Source: an uncultured Bacilli bacterium (GTDB lineage Bacteria; Bacillota_I; Bacilli_A; RF39; UBA660). Taken from it: a stretch of DNA of 27,222 nt. Both the position numbers and the translations under genes were made by a program. Position 1 is the stretch's first letter; each line of letters starts with the position of its first letter. This document shows positions 14,921 through 22,636 of the stretch, one piece after another. The DNA is taken from contig CALVYO010000004.1 of assembly GCA_944372275.1 (NCBI GenBank), forward strand, positions 1-27,222, read 5' to 3'. The notes beneath the pieces were generated by a model. It was not told the DNA's origin. It saw nothing but the letters and a program-made list of their open reading frames with translations, and searched no databases.

Positions 14921-16108
14921 ATGAAAAATAAAAAAATAATTATATTTATTATGGTAATCACAATCATATTTATTATTTGTTTATTATTTTTTGTAAAGGG
15001 AAAAAAATTTGAAGATATGAATGTTGATGAAAAAGTCAATTATTTAATCGATAATATGACATTAGAACAAAAAATTGCTCAAATGTTAGTTGTATATTAT
15101 TCTAGTGAAATTGTAGATAACAGTTTAATTGAATCACTTCAAGAACATCCTTTTGGCGGGTTTATTTTAATAGAAAATAATATTACAACCTACGATAAAA
15201 CAAAAAAATTCGTTGATGATTTACAAGCGAACAGTTCAATTCCATTAATAATAAGTATCGATCAAGAAGGTGGTGGAGTACAGAGATTACAGTATTTGAC
15301 AGATGTGAATCCAACTAATATTCCTTACATGTATGATTTGGGAAATATGAATGATGAAGAATTAGCTTACAATGTTGGAAAAGTTATGGCTGAAGAATTA
15401 AGGACAATTGGTGTAAATGTAGTTTATGCGCCTGTTCTTGATGTATATTCTAATTCTGAGAATACAGTTATAGGAAAAAGAAGTTTTGGAACAACAAAAA
15501 ATATTGTTTCCTCAATGGCTATTAGTCTTGGTAAAGGTTTAGAGGATAATGGAATTATAGCAACATATAAACATTTTCCAGGACATGGAGATACTGCAAT
15601 TGATTCCCATTATAAATTACCAATTATTAATAAGACATACTCAGATTTAAAGGAATTAGAATTAGAACCATTTAATAATGCGATTAAGAATGATGCTAAA
15701 ATTATTATGATTGGTCATATTGCATTACCTAAAATTACAGGTGATAATACACCAGCATCTTTATCAAAAACTATAATTACTGATATATTAAAAAAAGATA
15801 TGAATTATGATGGTTTAATAATTACTGATGCATTAAATATGGGGGCTCTTACGAATGAATATTCTTATGAAGAAATATATATAAAAGCAATAGAAGCGGG
15901 AGTAGATTTATTATTAATGCCAAATGGTAGTAAAACAGCGATAGAATATATAAAAAATAATGTTTCAGAAGAAAGAATTAATGAGTCTGTTAGAAAAATA
16001 CTAACGTTCAAATATCTATATTTAAATGTTGATAATAGTTTGGATAAAAGTTATCTTGGTAACGCTGAACATAAAGATATTATTTCTAAAATTGAGGTTA
16101 GTGAATAA
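14921..16108 (+). CDS. nagZ: Membrane-anchored GH3 beta-N-acetylhexosaminidase (NagZ-like)
   Basis: 395 residues. An N-terminal hydrophobic segment (about 5-25) is a signal anchor; the rest is one GH3 TIM-barrel domain. DQEGGGVQRL at about 114-123, KHFPGHGDTAIDSH at about 217-230 (catalytic His/Asp loop of NagZ enzymes) and IITDALNMGAL with nucleophile Asp303 are all intact. NagZ enzymes remove terminal N-acetylglucosamine from muropeptides in wall recycling; Bacillus NagZ is also exported. The neighbouring M23 peptidase and PrsA foldase suit wall turnover. It is behind repeat module B and before copy C, so it may be an inserted cassette. Confidence 0.9.
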   Translation: MKNKKIIIFIMVITIIFIICLLFFVKGKKFEDMNVDEKVNYLIDNMTLEQKIAQMLVVYYSSEIVDNSLIESLQEHPFGGFILIENNITTYDKTKKFVDDLQANSSIPLIISIDQEGGGVQRLQYLTDVNPTNIPYMYDLGNMNDEELAYNVGKVMAEELRTIGVNVVYAPVLDVYSNSENTVIGKRSFGTTKNIVSSMAISLGKGLEDNGIIATYKHFPGHGDTAIDSHYKLPIINKTYSDLKELELEPFNNAIKNDAKIIMIGHIALPKITGDNTPASLSKTIITDILKKDMNYDGLIITDALNMGALTNEYSYEEIYIKAIEAGVDLLLMPNGSKTAIEYIKNNVSEERINESVRKILTFKYLYLNVDNSLDKSYLGNAEHKDIISKIEVSE

Positions 16109-16220
16109 ATACAGGAGTAAGAATTAATCATTAATCAATTTATAATAATATTAAAAAATTTATAAAAATAAAAATTATTTAATAACTAAATAACAAAAAA
16201 ATTAAAATATATTAAATAAT
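16109..16220 (+). other. AT-rich spacer after the GH3 gene
   Basis: 112 nt of almost pure A/T with no gene, promoter or strong hairpin that I can support. Confidence 0.4.
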
Positions 16221-16284
16221 ATATCAATTGATGTTCTTAGACTGTTGACAAATAAATTTGTTAATAGTCTTTTTATTTTTTTTA
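16221..16284 (+). repeat. Inverted-repeat element, copy C, with preceding palindrome
   Basis: A palindromic ATATCAATTGAT (16221-16232) precedes GACTGTTGACA (16240-16250), which pairs with TGTTAATAGTC (16259-16269); a T-rich run follows. The ATCAATTGAT palindrome recurs at the prsA terminator (16790-16799). Confidence 0.8.
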
Positions 16285-16362
16285 AGTATTGTATAATATA
16301 TTTGTAAAATTGTTTATAGTATTCAAATTTAAAAGTTTATAAACCTTATTTGTTGTGAAAAA

Positions 16363-16371
16363 TGATATAAT
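16363..16371 (+). promoter_or_regulatory. Extended -10 promoter of module C
   Basis: TGATATAAT with the -10 beginning 121 nt after the TTGACA of repeat C, upstream of a decayed gene. Confidence 0.55.
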
Positions 16372-16384
16372 TATAATGGATATT

Positions 16385-16728
16385 ATGAGAATGTAAGGCA
16401 TTATATTTCAACAACAAGAAAACTATATTCAAATAAAATAGATTTAGAAGATGTAGTATCACAAGACTATTTTTTGAGAGTAATGGAAAAATATTTTGTA
16501 AATAATGATGTAGAAAAATTATATTTTAAAGTTAAATTAAAAAGTATTAATCTAGCAGTTTTAGTTAAAATTCATATTTTACTAAAGATAGATTAAAAAT
16601 AGTATATAAGAATTTAAAATATAATAATCTATGTAGATAGTTATTTGTTATATTCATACAAAGATATTCCAGACTATTTAACATATTTTCAAAATTATAA
16701 AAAACATACTATAATTTTCTTAGAATAA
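16385..16728 (+). pseudogene. Decayed gene of unknown family, about 115 codons
   Basis: Coding-like composition runs from ATG at 16385 to TAA at 16726, but only across frame changes. A start-like ATGAGAATGTAA (one base shorter than in module B) is out of frame with the long stretch RHYISTTRKLYSNKID onward. Near 16567 an A-run apparently lost a base: the frame ends at TAA 16594 while another frame continues as NSYFTKDRLKIVYKNLKYNN. From about 16621 the first frame resumes (YVDSYLLYSYKDIPDYL) to a natural stop. I do not recognise the protein. It lies between inverted copies C and D. Confidence 0.55.
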
Positions 16729-16741
16729 TTGTATTTAAAAA

Positions 16742-16771
16742 AACAAATATGTCATTTTATAGACATATTTG
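16742..16771 (-). terminator. Distal terminator downstream of prsA
   Basis: On the reverse strand ACAAATATGTC pairs perfectly with GACATATTTGT (11 bp, 8-nt loop), followed by a run of seven T. It is the stronger of two hairpins after prsA. Confidence 0.75.
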
Positions 16772-16807
16772 TCAATCATCTGAAAAGGTATCAATTGATA
16801 TCTTTTT
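16765..16807 (-). repeat. Copy D of the repeat family (reversed), with the proximal prsA terminator hairpin
   Basis: Read on the reverse strand, a palindromic hairpin (16782-16807, core TATCAATTGATA) is followed by CAGATGATTGACAAATA (16782-16766), differing at three bases at most from CAGACTATTGACAAATA in copy B. Copies C and D thus face each other around the decayed gene. The right-hand IR arm is replaced by the terminator at 16742-16771. Confidence 0.55.
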
Positions 16808-17780
16808 ATTTGTATAATTTCATTGTAGAATCATATGTATCTTTAATTACTTCATCAAGAATATTCATATTGTATTTTTCTCTTAATCCAGCCCAATAAA
16901 TTAAATTATCATTACTTTCACTTAATAATTCATCAACTAGATTATCTAATATTTTTTCTTTAACATCTTCTAAAGCAGGTTTTTCTTTTTGACTAACTTT
17001 ATAGATTATATGATAACCAAATTCTGTTTCAACTGGTTCAGTAGTATATTTACCATTTTCAAGTTTTAAAGATGCTTCCCAGAATTCTTCAACTAATCCA
17101 CTTTCATTAGTAAAGTTTTCAATTAATCCGCCTTCACTAGCAGTTGTATCATCTGATTCATCTTTAGCAAGTTCGATAAATTTTTCTTCTACATTATCAG
17201 TATTACCTAATTTTTTAATTATATCATTTGCTTCTTCTAACGCTTTTCTTTTTGCTTCTTCTTTTTCAGTATCAGTCATATCATCATCAACATCAGGCTT
17301 AATTAATATATGTCTAACTGTTACTTCACCAAATATATCATTTTCATAATATTCATTGATGTCTTCCTCTTTAATAACATCTGTTTTTAAATAGTTTTCT
17401 AATACAGCACTTTGTTTGTAGCTATCTTGTAAATCCTTTAAGAATGCTTCAGAACTACTATAATTATAATATGCTAAGAAACTGTTCCATTCACTTCCTG
17501 CACTAGCATAATATGAATCGTATTGTGCTTGTGCTTCTTCTAAAGCATCTTTTTCCATTTCTTCAGTTAATTCTTTTTCAGTAATATAATTATTAACTAA
17601 ATTAATTAATACTCCTGTTCCGTTAATTTCTTTCATTTCTTCATAAAATTCTTCTGCAGTAAATTGTTTACCATCTAATTCTACAACAACTTCTTTACCA
17701 TCAACTAGTTTTGGTTCGTATTTACATCCAGTAACTAAAAGTGGTAAACACAATAATAGTAATAAATATTTCTTTTTCAT
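16806..17780 (-). CDS. prsA: PrsA-like foldase lipoprotein (parvulin peptidyl-prolyl isomerase)
   Basis: 324 residues. MKKKYLLLLLCLPLLVTGCK is a lipoprotein signal with lipobox VTGC (Cys19). The parvulin domain spans about 150-260: VRHILIKPD, the KFIELAKDESDD segment, GGLIENFT, and FGYHIIYKV are the standard landmarks. Flanking N- and C-terminal helices form the chaperone lobe of the PrsA/SurA fold. It helps exported proteins fold outside the membrane. AAAGGA precedes ATG. It converges on the GH3/decayed-gene region and ends in a double terminator. Confidence 0.93.
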   Translation of the reverse strand: MKKKYLLLLLCLPLLVTGCKYEPKLVDGKEVVVELDGKQFTAEEFYEEMKEINGTGVLINLVNNYITEKELTEEMEKDALEEAQAQYDSYYASAGSEWNSFLAYYNYSSSEAFLKDLQDSYKQSAVLENYLKTDVIKEEDINEYYENDIFGEVTVRHILIKPDVDDDMTDTEKEEAKRKALEEANDIIKKLGNTDNVEEKFIELAKDESDDTTASEGGLIENFTNESGLVEEFWEASLKLENGKYTTEPVETEFGYHIIYKVSQKEKPALEDVKEKILDNLVDELLSESNDNLIYWAGLREKYNMNILDEVIKDTYDSTMKLYK

Positions 17781-17815
17781 ATCCTAAATCCTTTCTTTTA
17801 TTACTTGCAAAATAA

Positions 17816-17843
17816 TTATAACAAATTAAAATAAAAAAAACAA
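17816..17843 (-). promoter_or_regulatory. Promoter of prsA
   Basis: On the reverse strand TTGTTT, a 16-nt spacer and TATAAT (17821-17816). The -10 is perfect, the -35 moderate. Confidence 0.5.
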
Positions 17844-17862
17844 TATTTTTTCAATATCTATC

Positions 17863-17889
17863 ACAAAACTTTCAAAAATCCATACAATA
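17863..17889 (+). promoter_or_regulatory. Sigma-K-like promoter of the YjcZ-like pair
   Basis: AC (17863-17864), 16 nt, then CATACAATA (17881-17889) matches the sigma-K pattern AC-N16/17-CATAnnnTA exactly; the -10 is also close to that of sigma-E. It places the two small genes in the mother cell during sporulation (inference). Confidence 0.55.
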
Positions 17890-17921
17890 ATGTGAAAAGA
17901 CAAAAAGGAGGATGATTTATA

Positions 17922-18008
17922 ATGTGTTGTAATAACGGAATTTCTGGTGCTGCTATCGTTTTAGTACTTTTTATTCTTTTAATAATTATACTTGGAGCAT
18001 ACATTTAG
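17922..18008 (+). CDS. YjcZ-family sporulation micro-protein 1
   Basis: 28 residues: MCCNNGISGAAIVLVLFILL leads into IIILGAYI. One hydrophobic helix with the pattern G-x-A-IVLVLFILLIII-G-A matches the YjcZ/SscA family of tiny Bacilli sporulation and coat-assembly proteins (usually with G-FALIVVLFILLIIVG). AAGGAGG lies 10 nt before ATG. A Cys-Cys pair follows Met1. It is followed 18 nt later by a second such gene. Confidence 0.7.
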   Translation: MCCNNGISGAAIVLVLFILLIIILGAYI

Positions 18009-18026
18009 TATAAAGGAGTAATATTT

Positions 18027-18128
18027 ATGTGTGAAAAAAATACTTGTACATGCAAAAATAATAACTATGTTATTATAATTGTATTATATATTTTGTTAGC
18101 TATTATTTTAGGTGCGTGTCTTTATTAA
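18027..18128 (+). CDS. YjcZ-like micro-protein 2
   Basis: 33 residues. A Cys-rich start (MCEKNTCTCKNNN) precedes one hydrophobic helix (YVIIIVLYILLAIILGACLY). It resembles its neighbour in size, helix pattern and the final Gly-Ala, but lacks the classical YjcZ GFALIVVLF block, so family membership rests partly on position. AAAGGAG lies 8 nt before ATG. The terminator begins at its stop codon. Confidence 0.6.
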   Translation: MCEKNTCTCKNNNYVIIIVLYILLAIILGACLY

Positions 18129-18148
18129 GAGGAATATTCCTCTTTTTA
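18127..18148 (+). terminator. Terminator of the YjcZ-like pair
   Basis: AAGAGGAA pairs with TTCCTCTT around a tight loop and is followed by TTTTATTTT. Confidence 0.8.
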
Positions 18149-18172
18149 TTTTGTCAAATTTACATATTTCTC

Positions 18173-18201
18173 TTTACAAAAATTAATAAAAAGAGTAAAA
18201 T
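18173..18201 (+). promoter_or_regulatory. Promoter of the mraZ (dcw) operon
   Basis: TTTACA (18173-18178) and TAAAAT (18196-18201) are exactly 17 nt apart. Initiation near 18208 falls inside the MraZ boxes. Confidence 0.65.
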
Positions 18202-18236
18202 GTTGGTTAGAAGTGGAAATAGGTGTCAAAAAGTGG
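18202..18236 (+). promoter_or_regulatory. MraZ operator, four boxes at 10-bp spacing
   Basis: GTTGG (18202), AGTGG (18212), GGTGT (18222) and AGTGG (18232) recur every 10 bp, directly after the -10. MraZ is known to bind arrays of short GTGG-type boxes at 10-11 bp spacing upstream of its own gene, so autoregulation is expected. The last box overlaps the ribosome binding region. Confidence 0.7.
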
Positions 18237-18245
18237 GTGATAATT

Positions 18246-18674
18246 ATGTTTATGGGGGAATATCATCATACAATAGATGATAAAGGAAGAATAACTATTC
18301 CATCAAAATTAAGATATGAATTAGGTGAACAATTTATTGTAACTAAAGGATTAGATGGATGTTTATTTATTTATCCTAAAGATGAATGGAATAATATTGC
18401 TAATAAATATAAAGAATTACCAAACACTAAAGATGCCAGAAATTATTTAAGATTTTTCTTATCAGGTGCTATAGTAGGTGAATTTGATAAGCAAGGAAGA
18501 TTAAATATACCTAGTCCACTTATAAAATACGCTGATTTAAAAAAGGAATGTATTGTAATCGGTGTGAATGAAAGATTAGAAATATGGAGTAAAGAAAGAT
18601 TTGAACAATTCTTAGATGCTAATGAAGATATTATATCTGATATAGCAGATAAGTTATTTGCTCCAAATATTTAA
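18246..18674 (+). CDS. mraZ: Transcriptional regulator MraZ
   Basis: 142 residues, the usual size. Two AbrB-like half domains are visible: MGEYHHTIDDKGRITIPSKLR and, from about residue 80, GEFDKQGRLNIPSPLIKYA. The DxKGR and DxQGR motifs are the DNA-binding signature. MraZ forms a ring that binds repeated boxes and controls the division and cell-wall cluster. I chose ATG at 18246, giving MFMGEYHH, the standard start, with GGGTGAT upstream; a GTG at 18213 lies inside the operator. Confidence 0.95.
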   Translation: MFMGEYHHTIDDKGRITIPSKLRYELGEQFIVTKGLDGCLFIYPKDEWNNIANKYKELPNTKDARNYLRFFLSGAIVGEFDKQGRLNIPSPLIKYADLKKECIVIGVNERLEIWSKERFEQFLDANEDIISDIADKLFAPNI

Positions 18675-18682
18675 GGTGATTT

Positions 18683-19591
18683 ATGCATATAAGTGTTTTA
18701 TTAGAAGAATGTATCAATAATTTAAACTTAAAGGAAGATAGTGTTGTAGTTGATTGTACTTTAGGTTATGCGGGACATAGTAGTGAGATATTAAAAAGAA
18801 TAAAAAAGGGATATTTATATGCATTTGATCAAGACAAAGAAGCAATTAGTAATGCTAAATTAAAATTAAAAGAAATAGGTAATAACTATAAGATAATCAA
18901 TAGTAATTTTGTTAATTTGAAAGAAGAATTAAATAAGTTAAATATTAATGAAGTTGATTGTATTTTATATGATTTAGGGGTATCTAGTCCGCAATTAGAT
19001 GAAAAGGAAAGAGGATTTAGTTTTCATCAAGATGCAAGACTTGATATGCGAATGAATCAAGATCAAGAATTAGATGCTTATTATGTAGTTAATAATTATG
19101 AGTTAAATAAATTAGTCGATATTTTTAAAAGATATGGAGAAGAAAAGTATGCTTTATCGATAGCAAAAGGTATTATTAAAAATAGACCTATTACGACTAC
19201 TTTAGAATTAACGGAAGTAATTAAGAATAATGTACCATTTAGTTATAAAAAAGAAAAGCATCCTGCTAGAAAAGTATTTCAAGCAATTAGAATTGAAGTG
19301 AATGACGAATTAAATGTATTTGAAAAAAGTTTAAGACAAGCCTTAGATTTAATTAAAATAGGTGGCAGAATTGAAGTAATTACTTTTCATTCATTAGAAG
19401 ATAAAATATGTAAGAAAATATTTGATGAAGTAAGTAAGGTTGATAAAAATTTAAAAAATTTACCAATTATTCCAATTGAATATCAACCTAAATATAAAAT
19501 AGTAGGAAATATAGATCCTTCTAAAGAGGAATTAAACAATAATAATAGAGCAAGAAGCGCTAAACTAAGAATAATTGAAAGGGTAAGATAA
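18683..19591 (+). CDS. rsmH: 16S rRNA (cytosine1402-N4)-methyltransferase
   Basis: 302 residues. Methylates N4 of C1402 in the ribosomal P site with S-adenosylmethionine. MHISVLLEECINNL is the typical start (HxxVLLxE). VVDCTLGYAGHS is the SAM motif, LYDLGVSSPQLDEKERGFSF the family block, RLDMRM follows, and FHSLEDKICKKIF and NNNRARSAKLRIIER form the conserved end. It follows mraZ by 8 nt in the usual dcw order. Confidence 0.96.
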   Translation: MHISVLLEECINNLNLKEDSVVVDCTLGYAGHSSEILKRIKKGYLYAFDQDKEAISNAKLKLKEIGNNYKIINSNFVNLKEELNKLNINEVDCILYDLGVSSPQLDEKERGFSFHQDARLDMRMNQDQELDAYYVVNNYELNKLVDIFKRYGEEKYALSIAKGIIKNRPITTTLELTEVIKNNVPFSYKKEKHPARKVFQAIRIEVNDELNVFEKSLRQALDLIKIGGRIEVITFHSLEDKICKKIFDEVSKVDKNLKNLPIIPIEYQPKYKIVGNIDPSKEELNNNNRARSAKLRIIERVR

Positions 19592-19594
19592 TTT

Positions 19595-19882
19595 ATGGCA
19601 AGAAAGAAAAAGGGATTGACTAAGGGTGAAAAATTATTATATTTCTGTGGTGTATTGTGTTTTGCATTAGCCATAGTAATAAAAATATTTTTTGGCGCCA
19701 GTATCGGAAATTATAAAATGAGTAATGAAAAAATTAGATATGAAATATCAACAGAAGAAAAAACAGTCGAAAGTTTAACGATGCAAGTTAATGAATTAAC
19801 TTCATTTGATAATGTATCTAAAGTTGTCAAAGAACTAGGTTTAGCGTATAATAATGATAATATAGTTGTTATAGGTGATTAA
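19595..19882 (+). CDS. ftsL: Cell division protein FtsL-like
   Basis: 95 residues: basic N-terminus (MARKKKGLTKGEK), one membrane helix (about 14-36) and a coiled-coil extracytoplasmic part (MSNEKIRYEISTEEKTVESL). Size, topology and position between rsmH and a division PBP mark it as FtsL, which joins DivIC/FtsB and DivIB/FtsQ to activate septal synthesis. Sequence similarity in this family is always weak. Confidence 0.82.
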   Translation: MARKKKGLTKGEKLLYFCGVLCFALAIVIKIFFGASIGNYKMSNEKIRYEISTEEKTVESLTMQVNELTSFDNVSKVVKELGLAYNNDNIVVIGD

Positions 19883-19894
19883 GAGGTGAACAAT

Positions 19895-22042
19895 ATGAAA
19901 ACAAGAAGTATTAAATGGAAAACGCCAATGGTAGTGTTTTGTATATTTCTTGTTTTTATTTGCATTTTATTTTTACAATATCTATATTTATCTTTATCGC
20001 CAAATGTTTATGGTATAAATATGCAAGAATTTGCTTCTAATCGTAATACTTATTCTTCAACTTTACACGCTAAAAGAGGAACTATTTATGATTCACAAGG
20101 CGATGTTTTAGCTACTGATGTGTCTAGTTATACTGTAATTGCTTATTTAGATGAAAGTAGAACAGGTTCTTCTACTACTTTATATCACGTTAAAGATAAA
20201 GAAGGAACCGCTAAAGCCTTAGCGCCTTTATTAAATATGAAAGAAGAAACCATTTTAGAATTATTAAATAAAAAGGCTTATCAAGTTGAATTAGGTCCTG
20301 GTGGTAGAGGAATAACTGAAATATTAAAAAAACAAATTGAAGATTTAAATTTACCGGGTATCGATTTTATTGAAAGTTATAAAAGATATTATCCTAATGG
20401 TGATTTTGCTTCTTATATTATCGGATATGCTAAAAAAAATGAAGTTGAAGTAATAGTCGATGATGTTACAAAAACAGAAGTTGTTATTCAAGGGGAATTA
20501 GGGATTGAAGTTGAGTATAATGAAATATTAAAAGGAATAAATGGTTATGTTAGTTATCAACAAGATCGATATGGTTATAAAATACCAGATACGCCAGAAG
20601 AAAATGTTCCAGCGGTTGATGGTAGTGATATTTATTTAACGATCGATGCTAATATTCAAAGAATAATCGAAGCCGAAGTAAATAAAGTTGTCGATGATTA
20701 TGAACCAGAATGGTTAACAATTAGTGTTATGGATGCGAAAACGGGGGATATTTTAGGGTCAGTATCAGAGCCATCGTTTGATCCTAACAAATTAAACTTA
20801 ACTAATTATGAAAATCCTTTAACATCTTTTGTCTATGAACCGGGTAGTGTAATGAAGATATTTACTTATATGTGTGCAATGGAAAAAGGAACATATAAAG
20901 GTGATGATACTTATAAATCTGGAAGTATCGATATTGAAGGTACTAAAATATATGACTGGAATAAAGTAGGTTGGGGTGAAATAACTTACGACCACGGTTT
21001 TGAAATGTCTAGTAATGTTGGTACCGTTAATATTATGCAGAAATTTTTAACTAAAGATGATTTAAAAGAATGTTTAACTAGTTATGGTTTTGGTAGTACC
21101 ACCGGGATTGAATTACCTAGAGAATTATCTGGTAGTTTAGTATTTAATTATCCAGTTGAAGTAGCGGCAGCATCTTATGGTCAAGGTATAACTACTACGC
21201 CGATTCAACAATTACAAGCATTAAGTATTATTGCTAATGATGGGTATATGGTTAAGCCAAATATTGTAAGTAAAATCGTAAGTAATGGTGAAATTACATA
21301 TGAAAGAACAGTTGAAAAAAGTGATAGAATTGTAAGTCACGATACAATAGAACAAATAAAACAACTAATGTATAATGCTGTTAATAATGTCGAAGGTGGG
21401 GCAATCGGAACGGCATATATGATTGAAGGATTAGATGTAATCGGTAAAACAGGAACAGCTGAAATATACGATGAAGAACACGGCGGTTATTTAACTGGTT
21501 GGTTAGATAATATTTATTCTTTTTCAGGAATGTTTCCTAAAGATGATCCGGAAATAATTATATTTGTTTCTATTAAAAGACCTAATAATGGTTCAAATAT
21601 CGGATTAAAAACAATGACTCATTCGATTATGGAATCGATTGCTAAGTATAAAGGATTATTAAGTAGCAAAGAAAATAGTGAAAATAATAAAAAGATTGAA
21701 GTTGCAAATTATATCAATTTAAATACCGAAGAAGTAGTTAAAGATTTAAAAAATAAAGGATTAAATGTTATTACTTTAGGTGATGGTAATAAAATAATCG
21801 ATCAATATCCTAAAGATACTACATTAGTTACAAATGATAAAATATTTTTATTGACTAATGGTAATGTTAAAATGCCTTCATTAATTGGTTATTCAAGATT
21901 AGAAGCAATATCTTTATTAAATTTAATTAATGTTGATTATGAAATTGAAGGATATGGTTTTGTTACTGAACAAAGTATTAAAGTTGGAGAAACTATTTCT
22001 GATAAAATAAAGTTAAAATTAGAGCAAAATATTAAAGAATAA
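19895..22042 (+). CDS. pbpB: Class B penicillin-binding protein with two PASTA domains (PBP2B/FtsI)
   Basis: 715 residues. Septal transpeptidase. An N-terminal membrane helix (about 12-35), dimerisation domain with RGTIYDSQGDVLA, then the transpeptidase with SVMK (Ser318, Lys321), SSN (372-374) and KTGTAE (from Lys518). The last 110 residues contain two PASTA repeats (VANYINLNTEEVVKDLKNKG and MPSLIGYSRLEAISLLNL). I start at ATG 19895, 5 nt after AGAGGTGA; GTG 19886 lies inside that site. Bacillus PBP2B and SpoVD have a similar design. No mraY, murD, ftsW, murG, ftsA or ftsZ follows. Confidence 0.95.
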   Translation: MKTRSIKWKTPMVVFCIFLVFICILFLQYLYLSLSPNVYGINMQEFASNRNTYSSTLHAKRGTIYDSQGDVLATDVSSYTVIAYLDESRTGSSTTLYHVKDKEGTAKALAPLLNMKEETILELLNKKAYQVELGPGGRGITEILKKQIEDLNLPGIDFIESYKRYYPNGDFASYIIGYAKKNEVEVIVDDVTKTEVVIQGELGIEVEYNEILKGINGYVSYQQDRYGYKIPDTPEENVPAVDGSDIYLTIDANIQRIIEAEVNKVVDDYEPEWLTISVMDAKTGDILGSVSEPSFDPNKLNLTNYENPLTSFVYEPGSVMKIFTYMCAMEKGTYKGDDTYKSGSIDIEGTKIYDWNKVGWGEITYDHGFEMSSNVGTVNIMQKFLTKDDLKECLTSYGFGSTTGIELPRELSGSLVFNYPVEVAAASYGQGITTTPIQQLQALSIIANDGYMVKPNIVSKIVSNGEITYERTVEKSDRIVSHDTIEQIKQLMYNAVNNVEGGAIGTAYMIEGLDVIGKTGTAEIYDEEHGGYLTGWLDNIYSFSGMFPKDDPEIIIFVSIKRPNNGSNIGLKTMTHSIMESIAKYKGLLSSKENSENNKKIEVANYINLNTEEVVKDLKNKGLNVITLGDGNKIIDQYPKDTTLVTNDKIFLLTNGNVKMPSLIGYSRLEAISLLNLINVDYEIEGYGFVTEQSIKVGETISDKIKLKLEQNIKE

Positions 22043-22045
22043 TTC

Positions 22046-22074
22046 TTGACTTTTTAGCCATATTTAGTAATAAT
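22046..22074 (+). promoter_or_regulatory. Possible internal promoter before lepB
   Basis: TTGACT (22046-22051) is followed 16-17 nt later by TAATAA/AATAAT, a poor -10. It could give the signal peptidase extra expression. Confidence 0.3.
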
Positions 22075-22094
22075 ATTATATAGGAAGCGATATT

Positions 22095-22628
22095 ATGGAT
22101 TTTAGAGAAATAACAGAATTTTTTAAAGATACATTAAAATATATTATAGTAATAGTAGTTGTTTTAGTAATTGTTTTATATGTTGTTACTTTACAACAAG
22201 TAGTAGGACCATCAATGCAACCGACATTAAATGAAGGTGATGTTTTAATATTAAATAAGTTTCAGTATCATATATTTGATGTTAAAAGAAATGATGTTGT
22301 AGCACTCAAATATGATGGTAGTAAATATTTAATTAAAAGAGTTATTGGTTTACCAGGGGAATCAATATATTATAAAGATAACATATTATATATTAATGGT
22401 AATCCTTATAAAGAAAATATTGTCGAAGGTTTAGTTACTGAAGATTTTGATTTAAAAGATATTGGCTATGATGTAATTCCTGAAGATATGTATTTAGTTT
22501 TAGGAGATAATCGTGGTAACTCATTAGATAGTCGAAGTAAAGAAGTTGGCTTGATTAAAAAAGAAGATATTATTGGTAAAGTTTTCATAAGAATTTGGCC
22601 ATTAAGTGGATTTAAATTAGTGAAGTAG
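22095..22628 (+). CDS. lepB: Signal peptidase I
   Basis: 177 residues, like Bacillus Sip enzymes. One N-terminal membrane helix (about 14-33), then GPSMQPTL with nucleophile Ser40, YLIKRVIGLPGE with general base Lys81, and LGDNRGNSLDSR. All conserved boxes are intact. It removes signal peptides from exported proteins at the outer face of the membrane. The position behind the division PBP is unlike the Bacillus dcw order. Confidence 0.95.
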   Translation: MDFREITEFFKDTLKYIIVIVVVLVIVLYVVTLQQVVGPSMQPTLNEGDVLILNKFQYHIFDVKRNDVVALKYDGSKYLIKRVIGLPGESIYYKDNILYINGNPYKENIVEGLVTEDFDLKDIGYDVIPEDMYLVLGDNRGNSLDSRSKEVGLIKKEDIIGKVFIRIWPLSGFKLVK

Positions 22629-22636
22629 GTGATTTT

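Noticed and set aside
10487..16805. Prophage or insertion sequence
   Set aside because: No transposase, integrase or phage structural gene is present; only repeats and cargo-like genes.
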